Source: a bacterium (lineage in GTDB: Bacteria > RUG730 > JAAEPJ01). Taken from it: a stretch of 25,968 nucleotides of DNA. The stretch spans positions 1 to 25,968 of the forward strand of contig JAAEPJ010000071.1 in the NCBI GenBank assembly GCA_024222485.1, given 5' to 3'. A model generated the notes under the pieces. The model worked only from the letters and a program-made list of their open reading frames with translations. It searched no databases and was not told the origin of the DNA. Both the position numbers and the translations under genes were made by a program. This document shows positions 7,829 to 17,278 of this stretch, piece after piece (positions within the stretch are counted from its first letter, which is position 1; each line of letters starts with the position of its first letter).

Positions 7829-9850
7829 TTATAGCATAGCTACAGGATTGACCATTAAGTTAATCTTGACTTTTTTATTAAGTCTCATATTTAAGATTGA
7901 TCTTAATATTTCATCAAGGTTTTCATCATGTTTAAACATTTTTATTAAAATTTGTCGTCTATAGTTATTATATTTTTTAAGAATCGATGGTTCAAACGGT
8001 CCAATAATCTCAAAATTACTTGATCCCTCTACAACTTGAAAACAATCAAATAAACGGATTGACTCCTTCTCCACAACTTTTTCATCACCCCCCCTTAAAG
8101 TAATTAAAACTAACCGGGAAAATGGTGGATATTTAAGTTCATCACGCCAAGCTATCTCTTGATTGTAAAATGTTTGATAATCAAGCCTTTTTACTGATTC
8201 TATTGCATAATGGTTAGGATAGTAGGTCTGGAGAATAGCTTCCCCCTTTTTATCCCTACGACCTGCACGACCAATAACTTGCAGTAAAATATCAAATGTT
8301 CGTTCATTTGCTCTAAAATCAGGAAGGTTAAGTGCCGTATCAGTACTTATAACACCAACTAAGGTTAGATTGGGAAAATCTAAGCCTTTAGCAATAATTT
8401 GAGTCCCTATCAAAATATCTATTTTTCCTTCATTAAAATTATTATAAATATTAAAAAGTTGATCTTTTTTAGCAGAGATATCTCGATCAAGTCTAGCAAT
8501 TTTTGCCTCAGGAAAAACTTTTCTAATGTATTTTTCTACTTTTTGAATAGCAGATCCAAAATATTTTATATATTTACTTTGACAATTAGGACAAACCTTA
8601 ACATTATCACGCGAATAACCACAATAATGACAAAGCAATTTCTCCTTATCTCCATGATATACTAAGGATACATCACAATTTGGACACTGCATGACAAATC
8701 CACATTCACGACAAAAAACATATGTTGCTTCACCCCGTCTATTAAGAAATAAAAGTGTTTGTTCCTTTTTTATAAGTTTTTCCATGATTTTTTTTTCTAA
8801 ATACTTTGAAAGTACTGAAAAATTTTTCCTCTTTAGCTCTTCACGCATATCAATAGCCGTCACTTCAACCCGTTGATTACTTGCAATCTTTTTTGGCATA
8901 TCTATAATTTCTAAATCATCTTGTTTTTGGTAGTGATAAAACATCTCTATACTTGGTGTTGCTGTTCCTGTGATCAAAAGAATCTTATGGAATTTAGCTC
9001 GCCACTGGGCAACTTCTCGTGCATCATAATTAGGTTTACTGTCCTGCTTATAGGAGTCATCATGTTCTTCATCAATAATAATAACACCTAGATTTTGAAA
9101 CGGAGCAAATACTGCTGAACGCGGACCAAGCAAAATTTTTATATCCCCTTTTTTTATTCTTTGCCAAATTAAAAATCTTGCACGAGCTGTCATCTGACTA
9201 TGGAGGACTCCAACAATATCTCCGAATCTAGCTTTAAGGCGGTTTAAAGTCTGAGGAGTTAAAGCAATCTCAGGAACAAGGTAAATTGCAGTTTTATTAA
9301 TCTCAAGTACAGCTTTAATCGCATGCAAATAAACTTCAGTTTTACCACTCCCAGCGACACCATTTAACAAAAATTTTTGATATTTATGATCCGAGACTGT
9401 TGTCTTGATTTTATCAATTGCTAGTTGTTGGTACTTAGTAGGTTTTAAAAAATTTTGGCTTTTAGTTGGATAATCAAAGGGGTCTTTTAGCTTACGATTA
9501 CTAGCCTGCCATTTTTTTGGAAGAATCCCCCAAAGTGCTTCCCCAAGAGAACAGAAATAGTATCTATGCATCCAAACGGCTAAATCAAAAAGTTCTTTTG
9601 TTATGAGTGGTTCTTTATCAAGAATTTCTATAATTGGTTTTAAGTTTTTAGTTTCTAAAGAGGCAGATAATGGTTGAGGAACTCCGCTAATTTCCAAGGT
9701 TGGCACAACAACACCTATTGTTTCTTTAGTGCCTAGTAATACCTTAACGCGTGAACCAACCATAACATTATTTGAAGCTAAATAACTAAAAATTGTTTGT
9801 ACTGGGATTGGAAATGCTACTGAAATTATTTTTTGTATTTTTTTGTCCAA
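7829..9850 (-). CDS. priA: Primosomal protein N', replication-restart helicase PriA
   Basis: At 673 residues it recognises stalled or repaired forks and reloads the replicative helicase. An N-terminal DNA-binding region (about 1-110) precedes superfamily 2 helicase domains with Walker A GVAGSGKT (164-171) and the DEEH box (260-263). The PriA-specific cysteine insertion has eight cysteines (380, 383, 389, 392, 407, 410, 420, 423) for two zinc ions. The C-terminal helicase lobe carries IGTQIIAKG and QVIGRAGR. The start is probably TTG at 9850; an in-frame TAG lies five codons upstream and no ATG or GTG is available between. The Shine-Dalgarno match is weak. A near-consensus promoter ends about 28 bp upstream, making this the first gene of the ftsEX-envC-metH transcription unit. 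Confidence 0.95.
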   Translation of the reverse strand: MDKKIQKIISVAFPIPVQTIFSYLASNNVMVGSRVKVLLGTKETIGVVVPTLEISGVPQPLSASLETKNLKPIIEILDKEPLITKELFDLAVWMHRYYFCSLGEALWGILPKKWQASNRKLKDPFDYPTKSQNFLKPTKYQQLAIDKIKTTVSDHKYQKFLLNGVAGSGKTEVYLHAIKAVLEINKTAIYLVPEIALTPQTLNRLKARFGDIVGVLHSQMTARARFLIWQRIKKGDIKILLGPRSAVFAPFQNLGVIIIDEEHDDSYKQDSKPNYDAREVAQWRAKFHKILLITGTATPSIEMFYHYQKQDDLEIIDMPKKIASNQRVEVTAIDMREELKRKNFSVLSKYLEKKIMEKLIKKEQTLLFLNRRGEATYVFCRECGFVMQCPNCDVSLVYHGDKEKLLCHYCGYSRDNVKVCPNCQSKYIKYFGSAIQKVEKYIRKVFPEAKIARLDRDISAKKDQLFNIYNNFNEGKIDILIGTQIIAKGLDFPNLTLVGVISTDTALNLPDFRANERTFDILLQVIGRAGRRDKKGEAILQTYYPNHYAIESVKRLDYQTFYNQEIAWRDELKYPPFSRLVLITLRGGDEKVVEKESIRLFDCFQVVEGSSNFEIIGPFEPSILKKYNNYRRQILIKMFKHDENLDEILRSILNMRLNKKVKINLMVNPVAML

Positions 9851-9877
9851 GTTAACACCAATCTAACTTATAGCAAG

Positions 9878-9906
9878 ATAATATTTTATAAGAATATTCG
9901 TGTCAA
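9878..9906 (-). promoter_or_regulatory. Sigma-70-type promoter for priA and downstream genes
   Basis: Read on the minus strand, a perfect -35 hexamer TTGACA (9906-9901) is followed by a 17-base spacer and a TATTAT -10 hexamer (9883-9878), one mismatch from consensus. Transcription would start near 9870, giving a leader of about 20 bases before the TTG start of priA. It is the best promoter match I found in the window. The rest of the 248-bp gap up to 10098 is AT-rich and shows nothing else. Confidence 0.7.
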
Positions 9907-10098
9907 ATAAAATACTTACCGTATCTATTAAAAATTGCCATATATCAATTAATCTTTAAACATCTGAAAAATATTGTACATTAAGGTATATAAAAAAATT
10001 AAATTAATCAAAGGTAAAAATAGAAATTATGAGATAAATGCAATAAATTTATTAGTTTGAAAAATTTTAGATTTTAAAAATTAAAAAAACTCATTTGA

Positions 10099-11301
10099 TT
10101 AATTTTTAACAATCTGTCTAATAAAATGTGATTGCTCAAAAACAATAGCTTTAACATCTTCCAACATAGAGGATAAAACTTGCTTTTTGATCTCAATAGC
10201 GTCTTTCCAATTAGATAAAACAGCATAATATCCTAAAGAATCCGTAATACCGGAAATAGTCTCATGCTCTAGATCATGTTGCATCTTAAAAATACGCTTT
10301 GCTTTATTCAAGTCTTCCTCTGTTAGAATAAATTTTTCCTGCAAAATTTTATCAATTGCAGGTAAATTACTATATTCACAAACTCCATACACAATAAAAG
10401 TCGCCCCATATTTATGATGAGAAAAATCAGTACCAATACTCCAAACAAGCCTCTCATCTTGTTTAAGTCTCTTATAAAAAATAGAACTAATCCCACCACC
10501 AAGCATTATATCTAATAAATATATTGCAGGATGGAACGAAGCATTGTATGCATAAGCAAAATATGTCTGACTAACAGATGGCATTTTTTTCACATGATAT
10601 TCTTTTGCAAGAAGCTTATGTGGATGATAATCTACCGTTTCATAAGTCTGTACTTTTTTATTAATATTAAAATATTTATTACTAAGTGCTAAAACCTTTT
10701 CAGTAGAGGTATCTCCCGCAATTACAAGACTTAAATTAGCAGGATAATAAAACTTATCATAGTAATAATGTAGATCATCTCGTGAAATATTAAGAATATT
10801 TTTTTTATTACCTATAATAGGGTTAGCATAATTATGCCCTTTAAAATAATGCTTATAAAGCTCCTGCCATAAAACATTCCAAGGGTTATCTTCTCCACGC
10901 TGAATCTCCTCTGTAATAACACCTCGTTCCAAATCTAAATTATTTTGTTCAATATCTAGATTAAACGCCATATTACTTAGGACATCAAAAGCTTTTTCTA
11001 TATAATTTTTGTGAAGAGTTGCATAGTAATGTGTATAATCAAAAGAAGTTGCAGCATTCATATACCCACCAGCAAAATCCTCTATTTCTTTCGTTAAAGA
11101 ATTGTTTGCATACTTCTTGGTATCTTTAAAAAGCATATGCTCTAAAAAGTGAGAAATACCATTAACTTTTAATTTTTCATTCACACTCCCCACATTAGCC
11201 CAAAGATTAACATTAGTAATAGGTAAGTTATTCATCGGATAAAAAAAGACCTGCAAACCATTATCAAGTTTAAATATCTTAATATCATCAATATTTCTCA
11301 T
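10099..11301 (-). CDS. M16-family zinc metallopeptidase (insulinase/MPP-like)
   Basis: At 400 residues it has the inverted zinc motif HFLEH at 51-55, with His51 and His55 as ligands and Glu54 as catalytic base. A third ligand, Glu132, lies in the TEEIQRGED segment at the expected spacing of about 76 residues. Two M16 lobes are visible: the active N-terminal half, and a C-terminal half beginning near residue 200 with YHPHKLL and a substrate-side LGGGISS stretch. M16 members of this size are usually cytoplasmic or secreted oligopeptidases that degrade small proteins. No signal peptide is visible, so a cytoplasmic location is likely. The next upstream gene ends 96 bp away. A perfect 21-bp inverted repeat lies 19 bp before the start codon. 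Confidence 0.88.
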   Translation of the reverse strand: MRNIDDIKIFKLDNGLQVFFYPMNNLPITNVNLWANVGSVNEKLKVNGISHFLEHMLFKDTKKYANNSLTKEIEDFAGGYMNAATSFDYTHYYATLHKNYIEKAFDVLSNMAFNLDIEQNNLDLERGVITEEIQRGEDNPWNVLWQELYKHYFKGHNYANPIIGNKKNILNISRDDLHYYYDKFYYPANLSLVIAGDTSTEKVLALSNKYFNINKKVQTYETVDYHPHKLLAKEYHVKKMPSVSQTYFAYAYNASFHPAIYLLDIMLGGGISSIFYKRLKQDERLVWSIGTDFSHHKYGATFIVYGVCEYSNLPAIDKILQEKFILTEEDLNKAKRIFKMQHDLEHETISGITDSLGYYAVLSNWKDAIEIKKQVLSSMLEDVKAIVFEQSHFIRQIVKN

Positions 11302-11320
11302 TTTTTCATTTTACCATAAA

Positions 11321-11341
11321 TAGTTTATTATCAATAAACTA
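11321..11341. promoter_or_regulatory. Perfect inverted repeat upstream of the M16 peptidase start
   Basis: TAGTTTATT-ATC-AATAAACTA is a 9+3+9 perfect inverted repeat placed 19 bp before the ATG of the peptidase gene. It could be an operator or an mRNA hairpin near the ribosome-binding site. The surroundings are AT-rich, so a chance palindrome is possible, but nine consecutive paired positions are notable. No U-run follows on either strand, which speaks against a terminator. Confidence 0.4.
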
Positions 11342-11397
11342 ACCTCAAAAGAAGTCAAACATTATTTTAAAATTTTCAATAGTATGTTCAAAAAATT

Positions 11398-12516
11398 CTA
11401 ATCTGTTATTGAGCCTAAAATTGAATGTTTTGTATCCTCATCAAAAATCTGCATTTTTTGAAGATTAAAAACAATATCAATATCTTGCCCAGACTTTGCT
11501 CTGTTTTGTGACTCTACTGTTGCAATAATTTTTTGCTCACCAATATTTAAAAGTAAATGAGTATGTGATCCCATGGGTTCAACAACATCAACAGTAACTC
11601 CAGCAGTATTATCAATATTAGAAGATGTTGCATAAAGTTTATCATAAATATCTTCAGGTCTCATCCCCAAAACGACATTTTTGTTAAGATAAGAAGTAAG
11701 TTTATCTTCAAAATTCTTAGGAACTCTCAGTTCAAATGCTATATCTTTTAAATAAAGCATGTCATTTTTTTCAATAATGCAACAATTTAAAAAATTCATA
11801 GGAGGAGAACCAATAAAACCAGCGACAAACTTTGAGGTGGGATTATCATAAAGATTAAGAGGATCAGATACCTGTTGGATCACACCATCTTTCATAACTA
11901 CAATTTTATCTCCCATAGTCATTGCCTCAACCTGATCATGAGTCACATAAATCATTGTTGTCTGAAGGTTTTCATGTAATTTTTTAATTTCGGCACGCAT
12001 GGTCCCACGCAGTTTTGCATCAAGATTAGAAAGAGGTTCATCAAATAAAAAAACCGAAGGTTTTCTTACAATCGCACGACCAACGGCCACACGTTGTCTT
12101 TGTCCTCCAGAGAGTGCTTTCGGTTTTCGTTCAAGCATTGTTGTAATGCCCAAAATTTCAGAAGCTTCACGGACTCGATAATCAATTTCCTTTTTAGGAA
12201 ACTTACGAAGCTTTAAACCAAATGCCATATTATCATAAACCGTCATATGTGGATAAAGTGCATAATTTTGAAAAACCATTGCAATATCACGATCTTTAGC
12301 AGGCACATCATTAACCAACCTATCACCAATATGAATCTCTCCATGAGAAATGTCTTCAAGCCCCGCAATCATCCGCAATGTTGTCGACTTCCCACAACCT
12401 GATGGTCCCACCAAAACACAAAATTCTTTATCCGCAATTTCAAGATTAACATCCTTAACAGCCTGAAACCCGCCATGATATATCTTCTCAATATGAGTTA
12501 AAGTAACCTTCGCCAC
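11398..12516 (-). CDS. ugpC: Sugar ABC transporter ATP-binding subunit, UgpC/MsmX/MalK type
   Basis: At 372 residues it powers CUT1-type import of oligosaccharides or glycerol-3-phosphate. All motifs are intact: Walker [10 protein letters not shown] (37-45), Q-loop VFQ (81-83), signature LSGGQ (135-139), Walker B FLFDEP (Asp159, Glu160) and H-loop YVTHD (His193). The C-terminal region from about 235 forms the MalK-type TOBE/OB regulatory domain, including GMRPEDI. No permease or binding-protein gene is adjacent, so it may be a shared ATPase serving several transporters, as known for MsmX. The start is GTG at 12516 with a strong GGGAGG nine bases upstream. The exact substrate is unknown, and the symbol reflects the family rather than proven function. 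Confidence 0.88.
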   Translation of the reverse strand: MAKVTLTHIEKIYHGGFQAVKDVNLEIADKEFCVLVGPSGCGKSTTLRMIAGLEDISHGEIHIGDRLVNDVPAKDRDIAMVFQNYALYPHMTVYDNMAFGLKLRKFPKKEIDYRVREASEILGITTMLERKPKALSGGQRQRVAVGRAIVRKPSVFLFDEPLSNLDAKLRGTMRAEIKKLHENLQTTMIYVTHDQVEAMTMGDKIVVMKDGVIQQVSDPLNLYDNPTSKFVAGFIGSPPMNFLNCCIIEKNDMLYLKDIAFELRVPKNFEDKLTSYLNKNVVLGMRPEDIYDKLYATSSNIDNTAGVTVDVVEPMGSHTHLLLNIGEQKIIATVESQNRAKSGQDIDIVFNLQKMQIFDEDTKHSILGSITD

Positions 12517-12571
12517 AATCGTAGCCTCCCTATTTATTAATTAAAAAAATCAGAAAATATCTATTAAACTA

Positions 12572-14143
12572 TCAAATATTTAAGTTATTTTTAATAATTT
12601 GATGATATTCTTGTATTGGTTTGACATCATAATCTTCTTTAATCAAAGCTTCTATCCCACAAACGACGGCTTCCGCTCCAGAAATTGTTGTAACCAGTGG
12701 AACACCTTGCAAAACGGCTGCTGTTCTAATACTACTTTGATCCTTCTGAGGAACGCTACCACTTGGAGTGTTGATTAAAAGATCAATATCCCCACTCTTA
12801 ATTAAATCAACAATATGTGGTCTTTTCTCATGAATTTTTGGGACATCAACAACTAAAATACCTGTATCTCTAAATGAAGCAGCTGTCCCACTTGTTGCAT
12901 AGATCTTAAAACCTAGGTCATACAAATCTTGAGCAACTATCCTAGCCTTATTTTTATCATTATTTTTAACACTAATAAAAACATTCCCTTTTTTAGGTAA
13001 GTTTTGCCCTGCGGCAATTTGAGCTTTAGCAAATGCTTTACCATAGTCTTTATCAACCCCCATAACTTCGCCAGTAGAGCGCATCTCAGGGCTTAAAAAG
13101 ACATCTGACCCTAAGAATCTAGTAAATGGGAAAACCGATTCTTTAACACAATAGTAAGGCGGAACAACCTCTTTGGTGAAATCTAAATCTTTGAGCTTAT
13201 ATCCCAGCATAATTTTCGTCGCTAACTTTGCAAGGGGCACACCAATAGCCTTTGAAATAAAAGGAACTGTTCTTGATGCACGAGGATTAACTTCAATTAA
13301 ATAAATTTCCTCATCTTTATAGGCATACTGAATATTCATTAAACCTTTGACATTAAGTTCTTTCGCCAATGCTATTGTTGCCGTCCTAATTTCATTAAGA
13401 ATTAATTGAGATAATGAATGTGGAGGCAATACCATTGCAGAATCACCAGAATGAATCCCTGCTTCCTCAATATGTTCTAAAATACCAGCAACAACGAAAG
13501 TTTCTCCATCAGATATCATATCAACATCAATCTCAATAGCATCTTCTAAAAACTTGTCAATCAAAATCGGATGATCAGAAGAAACAAGTGTTGCTTTATG
13601 AAGATATTCTTCCAACTCTTGGTCATTATATATAATTTCCATCCCACGCCCGCCAAGGACATAAGAGGGTCTAACTAAAACAGGATAATCAATTTTATGA
13701 GCAACTTTTTTTGCCTCATCAAACTTAAAAACTGTTGAGTTTAATGGCTGCTTAAGACCCAACTTTTCAAGGAGTTGCTTAAATCGTTCTCGATCCTCTG
13801 CTCTATCAATCGAGTCAGAGCTAGTCCCTAATATTTTTATACCTTTTTTCTCTAAAGGAATGGCTAGGTTAAGTGGTGTCTGACCACCTAATTGCACAAT
13901 AACTCCTTCCGGCTGTTCTTTTTCTAAAATATTTAACACATCTTCTTCCGTTAATGGTTCAAAATAAAGACGATCTGATGTATCATAGTCAGTAGAAACT
14001 GTTTCAGGGTTAGAATTAACAATAATGGCTTCATAACCTATTTCTTGAAGTGCATAGGCGGCATGACAACAACAATAATCAAACTCAATGCCTTGCCCGA
14101 TTCTATTAGGTCCACCCCCTAAAATCACAACCCTTTTTTTCAT
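12572..14143 (-). CDS. carB: Carbamoyl-phosphate synthase large subunit, C-terminal half only
   Basis: At 523 residues it matches the second half of the roughly 1070-residue CarB. It contains the carbamate-phosphorylating ATP-grasp domain, from LGGGPNRIGQG at about 8-18 through VRPSYVLGGRGM, GDSAMVLPPHS and IEVNPRASRT. The MGS-like allosteric domain follows (about 385-500), with TSGTAASFRDTG. The first ATP-grasp half and the oligomerisation region are missing. This is not truncation at the present start: an ATG with GGAG upstream initiates exactly at the domain boundary, and the preceding DNA is the end of ricT. Split carB1/carB2 genes are known in some archaea and Aquifex, so an N-terminal partner probably lies elsewhere in the genome. 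The enzyme supplies carbamoyl phosphate for pyrimidines and arginine. Confidence 0.92.
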   Translation of the reverse strand: MKKRVVILGGGPNRIGQGIEFDYCCCHAAYALQEIGYEAIIVNSNPETVSTDYDTSDRLYFEPLTEEDVLNILEKEQPEGVIVQLGGQTPLNLAIPLEKKGIKILGTSSDSIDRAEDRERFKQLLEKLGLKQPLNSTVFKFDEAKKVAHKIDYPVLVRPSYVLGGRGMEIIYNDQELEEYLHKATLVSSDHPILIDKFLEDAIEIDVDMISDGETFVVAGILEHIEEAGIHSGDSAMVLPPHSLSQLILNEIRTATIALAKELNVKGLMNIQYAYKDEEIYLIEVNPRASRTVPFISKAIGVPLAKLATKIMLGYKLKDLDFTKEVVPPYYCVKESVFPFTRFLGSDVFLSPEMRSTGEVMGVDKDYGKAFAKAQIAAGQNLPKKGNVFISVKNNDKNKARIVAQDLYDLGFKIYATSGTAASFRDTGILVVDVPKIHEKRPHIVDLIKSGDIDLLINTPSGSVPQKDQSSIRTAAVLQGVPLVTTISGAEAVVCGIEALIKEDYDVKPIQEYHQIIKNNLNI

Positions 14144-14193
14144 AGCTATAATCTCCAGTAAAAAAATATATTTCAGAAGCCTAAGGACCTTAA

Positions 14194-14976
14194 TTATTTA
14201 AGATTCTCAACTTTACATTGGATGATTGTTCCATCCTCAAGTTTAACACCAAACTGCTCTTTAAGAATATCTCGACTGATTACCAGCCCCTTCCCCTCTC
14301 CAACTATTTCTACTTGCTTTTTAATATGTGGAAAATCTTTCTCCATTTCTTTATACTGAGAATGTTCATATTCTAAACAACATAAAAGCCGGCCACATGC
14401 ACCAGATATTTTAGCAGGATTTAAGGAAATTTTTTGGTCCTTAGCCATATCAATCACAATTGGTTTAAAATTTCTCAAAAAGTTTTTACAACAAAGAACA
14501 CGACCACAATGTCCAATCCCACCAAGCATTTTACTTTCATCTCTAACACCTATTTGAACCATCTGGATCTTTGTAGAAAATTCAAAACTTAACTCTTTAA
14601 TTAAGGCACGAAAATCTACACGGTTACTCGCAGTATAATAAAAAAATAATTTTTTCCGATGAAAAGTATATTCTAAAAAAGTTAATCTCATTTTAAGATC
14701 ATACTTTTTTATTGTATCTTTACATTTATATTTAAGCTTACTAACTGCCTCTTCATTTTCTTTTAAAACAGTCATATCCGTCGCGCTTACCAAGCGTTCA
14801 ACATAATATTTTTTATTTACATTAACCTTTTTGTCGGTTTCAACAACCTTAGCCGATTCAAGTACATTCTCAGTCTTTATTAAAATCATATTGCCTTTAG
14901 CAATACAGGTATTCCCTGGATCAACATATGCAGTCTCTTTAGTTTTGCGAAAAATAACTCGCGCAAGTGCCGCCAC
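14194..14976 (-). CDS. ricT: PSP1-domain protein, RicT/YaaT-like
   Basis: At 260 residues it has the PSP1 domain of RicT (YaaT). The family's cysteine clusters are present: GHCGRVLCC (Cys157, Cys162, Cys163) and GACGRLLCC (Cys194, Cys199, Cys200). In Bacillus RicT works with RicA and RicF in an iron-sulfur complex that affects RNase Y-dependent mRNA maturation. Whether that role holds here is unknown. The order tmk-holB-ricT mirrors the tmk-holB-yaaT neighbourhood of Firmicutes, which supports the call. The start is GTG at 14976 with GGGAGG five bases upstream. The gap to holB is 36 bp and to the carB half 50 bp, consistent with one operon. Confidence 0.85.
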   Translation of the reverse strand: MAALARVIFRKTKETAYVDPGNTCIAKGNMILIKTENVLESAKVVETDKKVNVNKKYYVERLVSATDMTVLKENEEAVSKLKYKCKDTIKKYDLKMRLTFLEYTFHRKKLFFYYTASNRVDFRALIKELSFEFSTKIQMVQIGVRDESKMLGGIGHCGRVLCCKNFLRNFKPIVIDMAKDQKISLNPAKISGACGRLLCCLEYEHSQYKEMEKDFPHIKKQVEIVGEGKGLVISRDILKEQFGVKLEDGTIIQCKVENLK

Positions 14977-15012
14977 TCTAGCCTCCCAAATATAAATAGA
15001 TTCATTTTTAGT

Positions 15013-15912
15013 TTAAAAATGCAAATAAAGCCATGCCCAAATCAACCTTGGATTAACATTCCTTTCAAAGTATTTTCTGGCTTTTAAGATATTTTCTATT
15101 CTTTTCTTATTCTCAGGAATTTTAAGATCATCTAATTTTACTTTATTTAAAAAAAAAGTCAAAAAAGCAGAGAAGTTTTCTTTTTCTTTCGCAAGCTTCT
15201 CAAACTCTCTCTGCATATTAGAGGTCGTATCATTATTTAAAAAATGTTCATATACTTTCATAAAATTATCATTCAGGTTATTCTCACTATTAGCTAAAAA
15301 AGAAAAAGCATCCTTTAAGCTTTGTCCCGCAGTTATAATTGCATTTTTTATTTGATCATTTGCATAATCAACAGATGCAGGATTATTTTTGATTATCTTA
15401 AATTTAGACTGATAACTTAATGGTTGAAAAGTAACAACTTGACATCTTGAAATTATTGTTTTAAGCAAGCCAGTAAAAGAACTCGTCAAAAGAATGATAA
15501 CAGTAAAGGCAGGTGGCTCTTCTAAAGTTTTCAAAAAACAATTATTCGCTTCTTTAGTCATTCGCTCAGCATCTTCAATAATAAATACACGATACTTCGC
15601 CTCAGTGTTAGTAAATTGCAATGACCTTTGAATATCTCTAATTAAATCAATAGAAATATTAGCTTTTTCACGCGTATAAAGCTTAACTTCAGGATGATTA
15701 AACCGATTAATTTTCTTACAACTAAGACACTGATCACAGCCAGCAGCATCGCAGTTCAGTAGTTTAGCAAACTCTAATGCCGCTAAAGTTTTCCCAGAAG
15801 AATTAGATCCTGTGAAAATATAGGAATGTGCTATTTTCTTATGCTTGATAATATTTCCAAGAATAGTAACTGCGCGTTCTTGTCCGATAACTTTAGAAAA
15901 AGCAATTGACAT
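15013..15912 (-). CDS. holB: DNA polymerase III delta' subunit
   Basis: At 299 residues it is a clamp-loader AAA+ subunit. It begins with FSKVIGQERA, typical of tau/gamma/delta' proteins. A P-loop-like GSNSSGKT lies at 35-42, a four-cysteine zinc site at Cys54, Cys59, Cys62 and Cys65, a Walker B-like IIEDAERM at about 111-118, and the SRC motif at 155-157. The C-terminal third is divergent, as is common for delta'. E. coli delta' has lost its P-loop, whereas here it looks intact, as in many other bacteria. The start overlaps the end of tmk by 20 bp, implying translational coupling. Tau/gamma (dnaX) is an alternative, but the short length and tmk context favour HolB. Confidence 0.88.
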   Translation of the reverse strand: MSIAFSKVIGQERAVTILGNIIKHKKIAHSYIFTGSNSSGKTLAALEFAKLLNCDAAGCDQCLSCKKINRFNHPEVKLYTREKANISIDLIRDIQRSLQFTNTEAKYRVFIIEDAERMTKEANNCFLKTLEEPPAFTVIILLTSSFTGLLKTIISRCQVVTFQPLSYQSKFKIIKNNPASVDYANDQIKNAIITAGQSLKDAFSFLANSENNLNDNFMKVYEHFLNNDTTSNMQREFEKLAKEKENFSAFLTFFLNKVKLDDLKIPENKKRIENILKARKYFERNVNPRLIWAWLYLHF

Positions 15913-16492
15913 TTTTTTTCACCTTTTCAAAAACCTGCTCAATATTAAAATCTTTTACATTAATCACTTTAAAGCGTTTCTTCTCTCTAATAGCAATTTT
16001 TTTAAACCCATTCCTCACTTTTTCTTGAAACTCCTTACCCTCAAGCTCCATACGATCGTGATTATTTAAACGGCTAAAAGTTATCTCAGGTTCATGATCA
16101 AAAAATAAAGTTAAATCTGGCTTAAGGTTGTCTATAGCAAAATTATTGATCACCTCAATAATAGAGATATCTAGGTTCCTAGCATAGCCTTGGTATGCAA
16201 AAGTAGAATCAGAAAACCTTTCACAAATAACCACTCCACCTTTCTCAAGAAATGGTTTAATAGTTTTAGATACATGTTCACTGCGTGCTGCAACCATTAA
16301 TAACAATTCTGTTCTTCCAGAAATTATCAAGTTTGGATCAAGTAAAATTGTACGGATTTTCTCAGAAACATCAGAGCCACCAGGTTCACGAGTCAATAAA
16401 ACATTTTTATTGTGACTTTCGCAATATTCTGCTAAAAGCTTCGCCTGAGTAGTTTTACCTGAGCCATCAATACCTTCAATTGTAATAAACAT
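15893..16492 (-). CDS. tmk: Thymidylate kinase
   Basis: At 199 residues it phosphorylates dTMP to dTDP for DNA synthesis. The P-loop GIDGSGKTT lies at 7-15. LTREPGG follows near 33, the base- and Mg-site segment CERFSDST near 90 and the TFAYQGYAR stretch after it, and a LID-like RLNNHDRMELEG near 146-157. Length and motif order are standard for bacterial Tmk. The ATG has AAGGAA upstream. It lies 28 bp after coaX and overlaps holB by 20 bp. Confidence 0.95.
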   Translation of the reverse strand: MFITIEGIDGSGKTTQAKLLAEYCESHNKNVLLTREPGGSDVSEKIRTILLDPNLIISGRTELLLMVAARSEHVSKTIKPFLEKGGVVICERFSDSTFAYQGYARNLDISIIEVINNFAIDNLKPDLTLFFDHEPEITFSRLNNHDRMELEGKEFQEKVRNGFKKIAIREKKRFKVINVKDFNIEQVFEKVKKNVNCFF

Positions 16493-16520
16493 TCTTTATA
16501 TTCCTTAACTCCCTAAGAAA

Positions 16521-17246
16521 TTAAATATTTTGATAAATCAATTCTAACCCTTTTATTGTAAGATCTTGATCTGCAACCTCAAATACAGCTTTTTCTTCAG
16601 CAAAAATAGCTGTATACCCCCCAGTTAAAATAACCCTTGGATTCCCTAACTGTTTTTTAAAATATATGATACTTCCCAAAAAACCATAATATATTCCCGA
16701 TTGAATATTTTCTTTAGTATTGCCAGCAATTAAATGGTCCGGCTTCTTAAAATCTATCTTTGGCAGCTTGGAAGTTAAAGCAGAAAGGGCATTAATTGTC
16801 ATCCCAATCCCAGGCAAAATAACACCACCAATATATTCTTTATGCTCATTAATAATATCAATAGTTGCCGCAGTACCTATATCGACAACCATACAAGGGG
16901 CATCATAAAGTTGAATGGCTGCAATAGCATTAACCAAACGATCAGACCCAATTTCTTCAGGGTTGGCATAATTAATCGCCAAATCAAGGTTCAAGCCTGA
17001 TACAAATTTAGGATTGATGTTAAAGTATTTCTTAATCGCTAAGCTAATCACTTTGTTCAATTCAGGCACAACACTTGAAATTAATGCATCTTTAATTTCA
17101 AGTGACTCTGTTGCAAATTTCAAATTAAGTGCAAAATCATCAATAGTTGCCGATTTATTCGTTGTAAAACGAAAAGAGTTAATAATGATATTCGTATTCC
17201 CAACATCAATCAATAAAACTTTATTTTTGTTATATTTATCAAGCAT
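16521..17246 (-). CDS. coaX: Type III pantothenate kinase
   Basis: At 241 residues it catalyses the first step of coenzyme A synthesis. It has the ASKHA-fold motifs of CoaX: the phosphate-1 loop DVGNTN at 14-19, the GSDR segment near 110, the VVDIGTAATID phosphate-2 region near 130 and GGVILPGIGM after it. Type III kinases resist CoA feedback and need a monovalent cation. It lies 32 bp after a response regulator and 28 bp before tmk. The ribosome-binding site is weak, so translation may depend partly on coupling with the preceding gene. Length is slightly below the usual 250-260. Confidence 0.92.
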   Translation of the reverse strand: MLDKYNKNKVLLIDVGNTNIIINSFRFTTNKSATIDDFALNLKFATESLEIKDALISSVVPELNKVISLAIKKYFNINPKFVSGLNLDLAINYANPEEIGSDRLVNAIAAIQLYDAPCMVVDIGTAATIDIINEHKEYIGGVILPGIGMTINALSALTSKLPKIDFKKPDHLIAGNTKENIQSGIYYGFLGSIIYFKKQLGNPRVILTGGYTAIFAEEKAVFEVADQDLTIKGLELIYQNI

Positions 17247-17278
17247 TTTCTTAGTTATAGATCCTTCTCTAAAGCTGT

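Noticed and set aside
15845-16069. A 74-codon plus-strand frame across the holB/tmk overlap
   Set aside because: It is a shadow of two well-supported overlapping genes.
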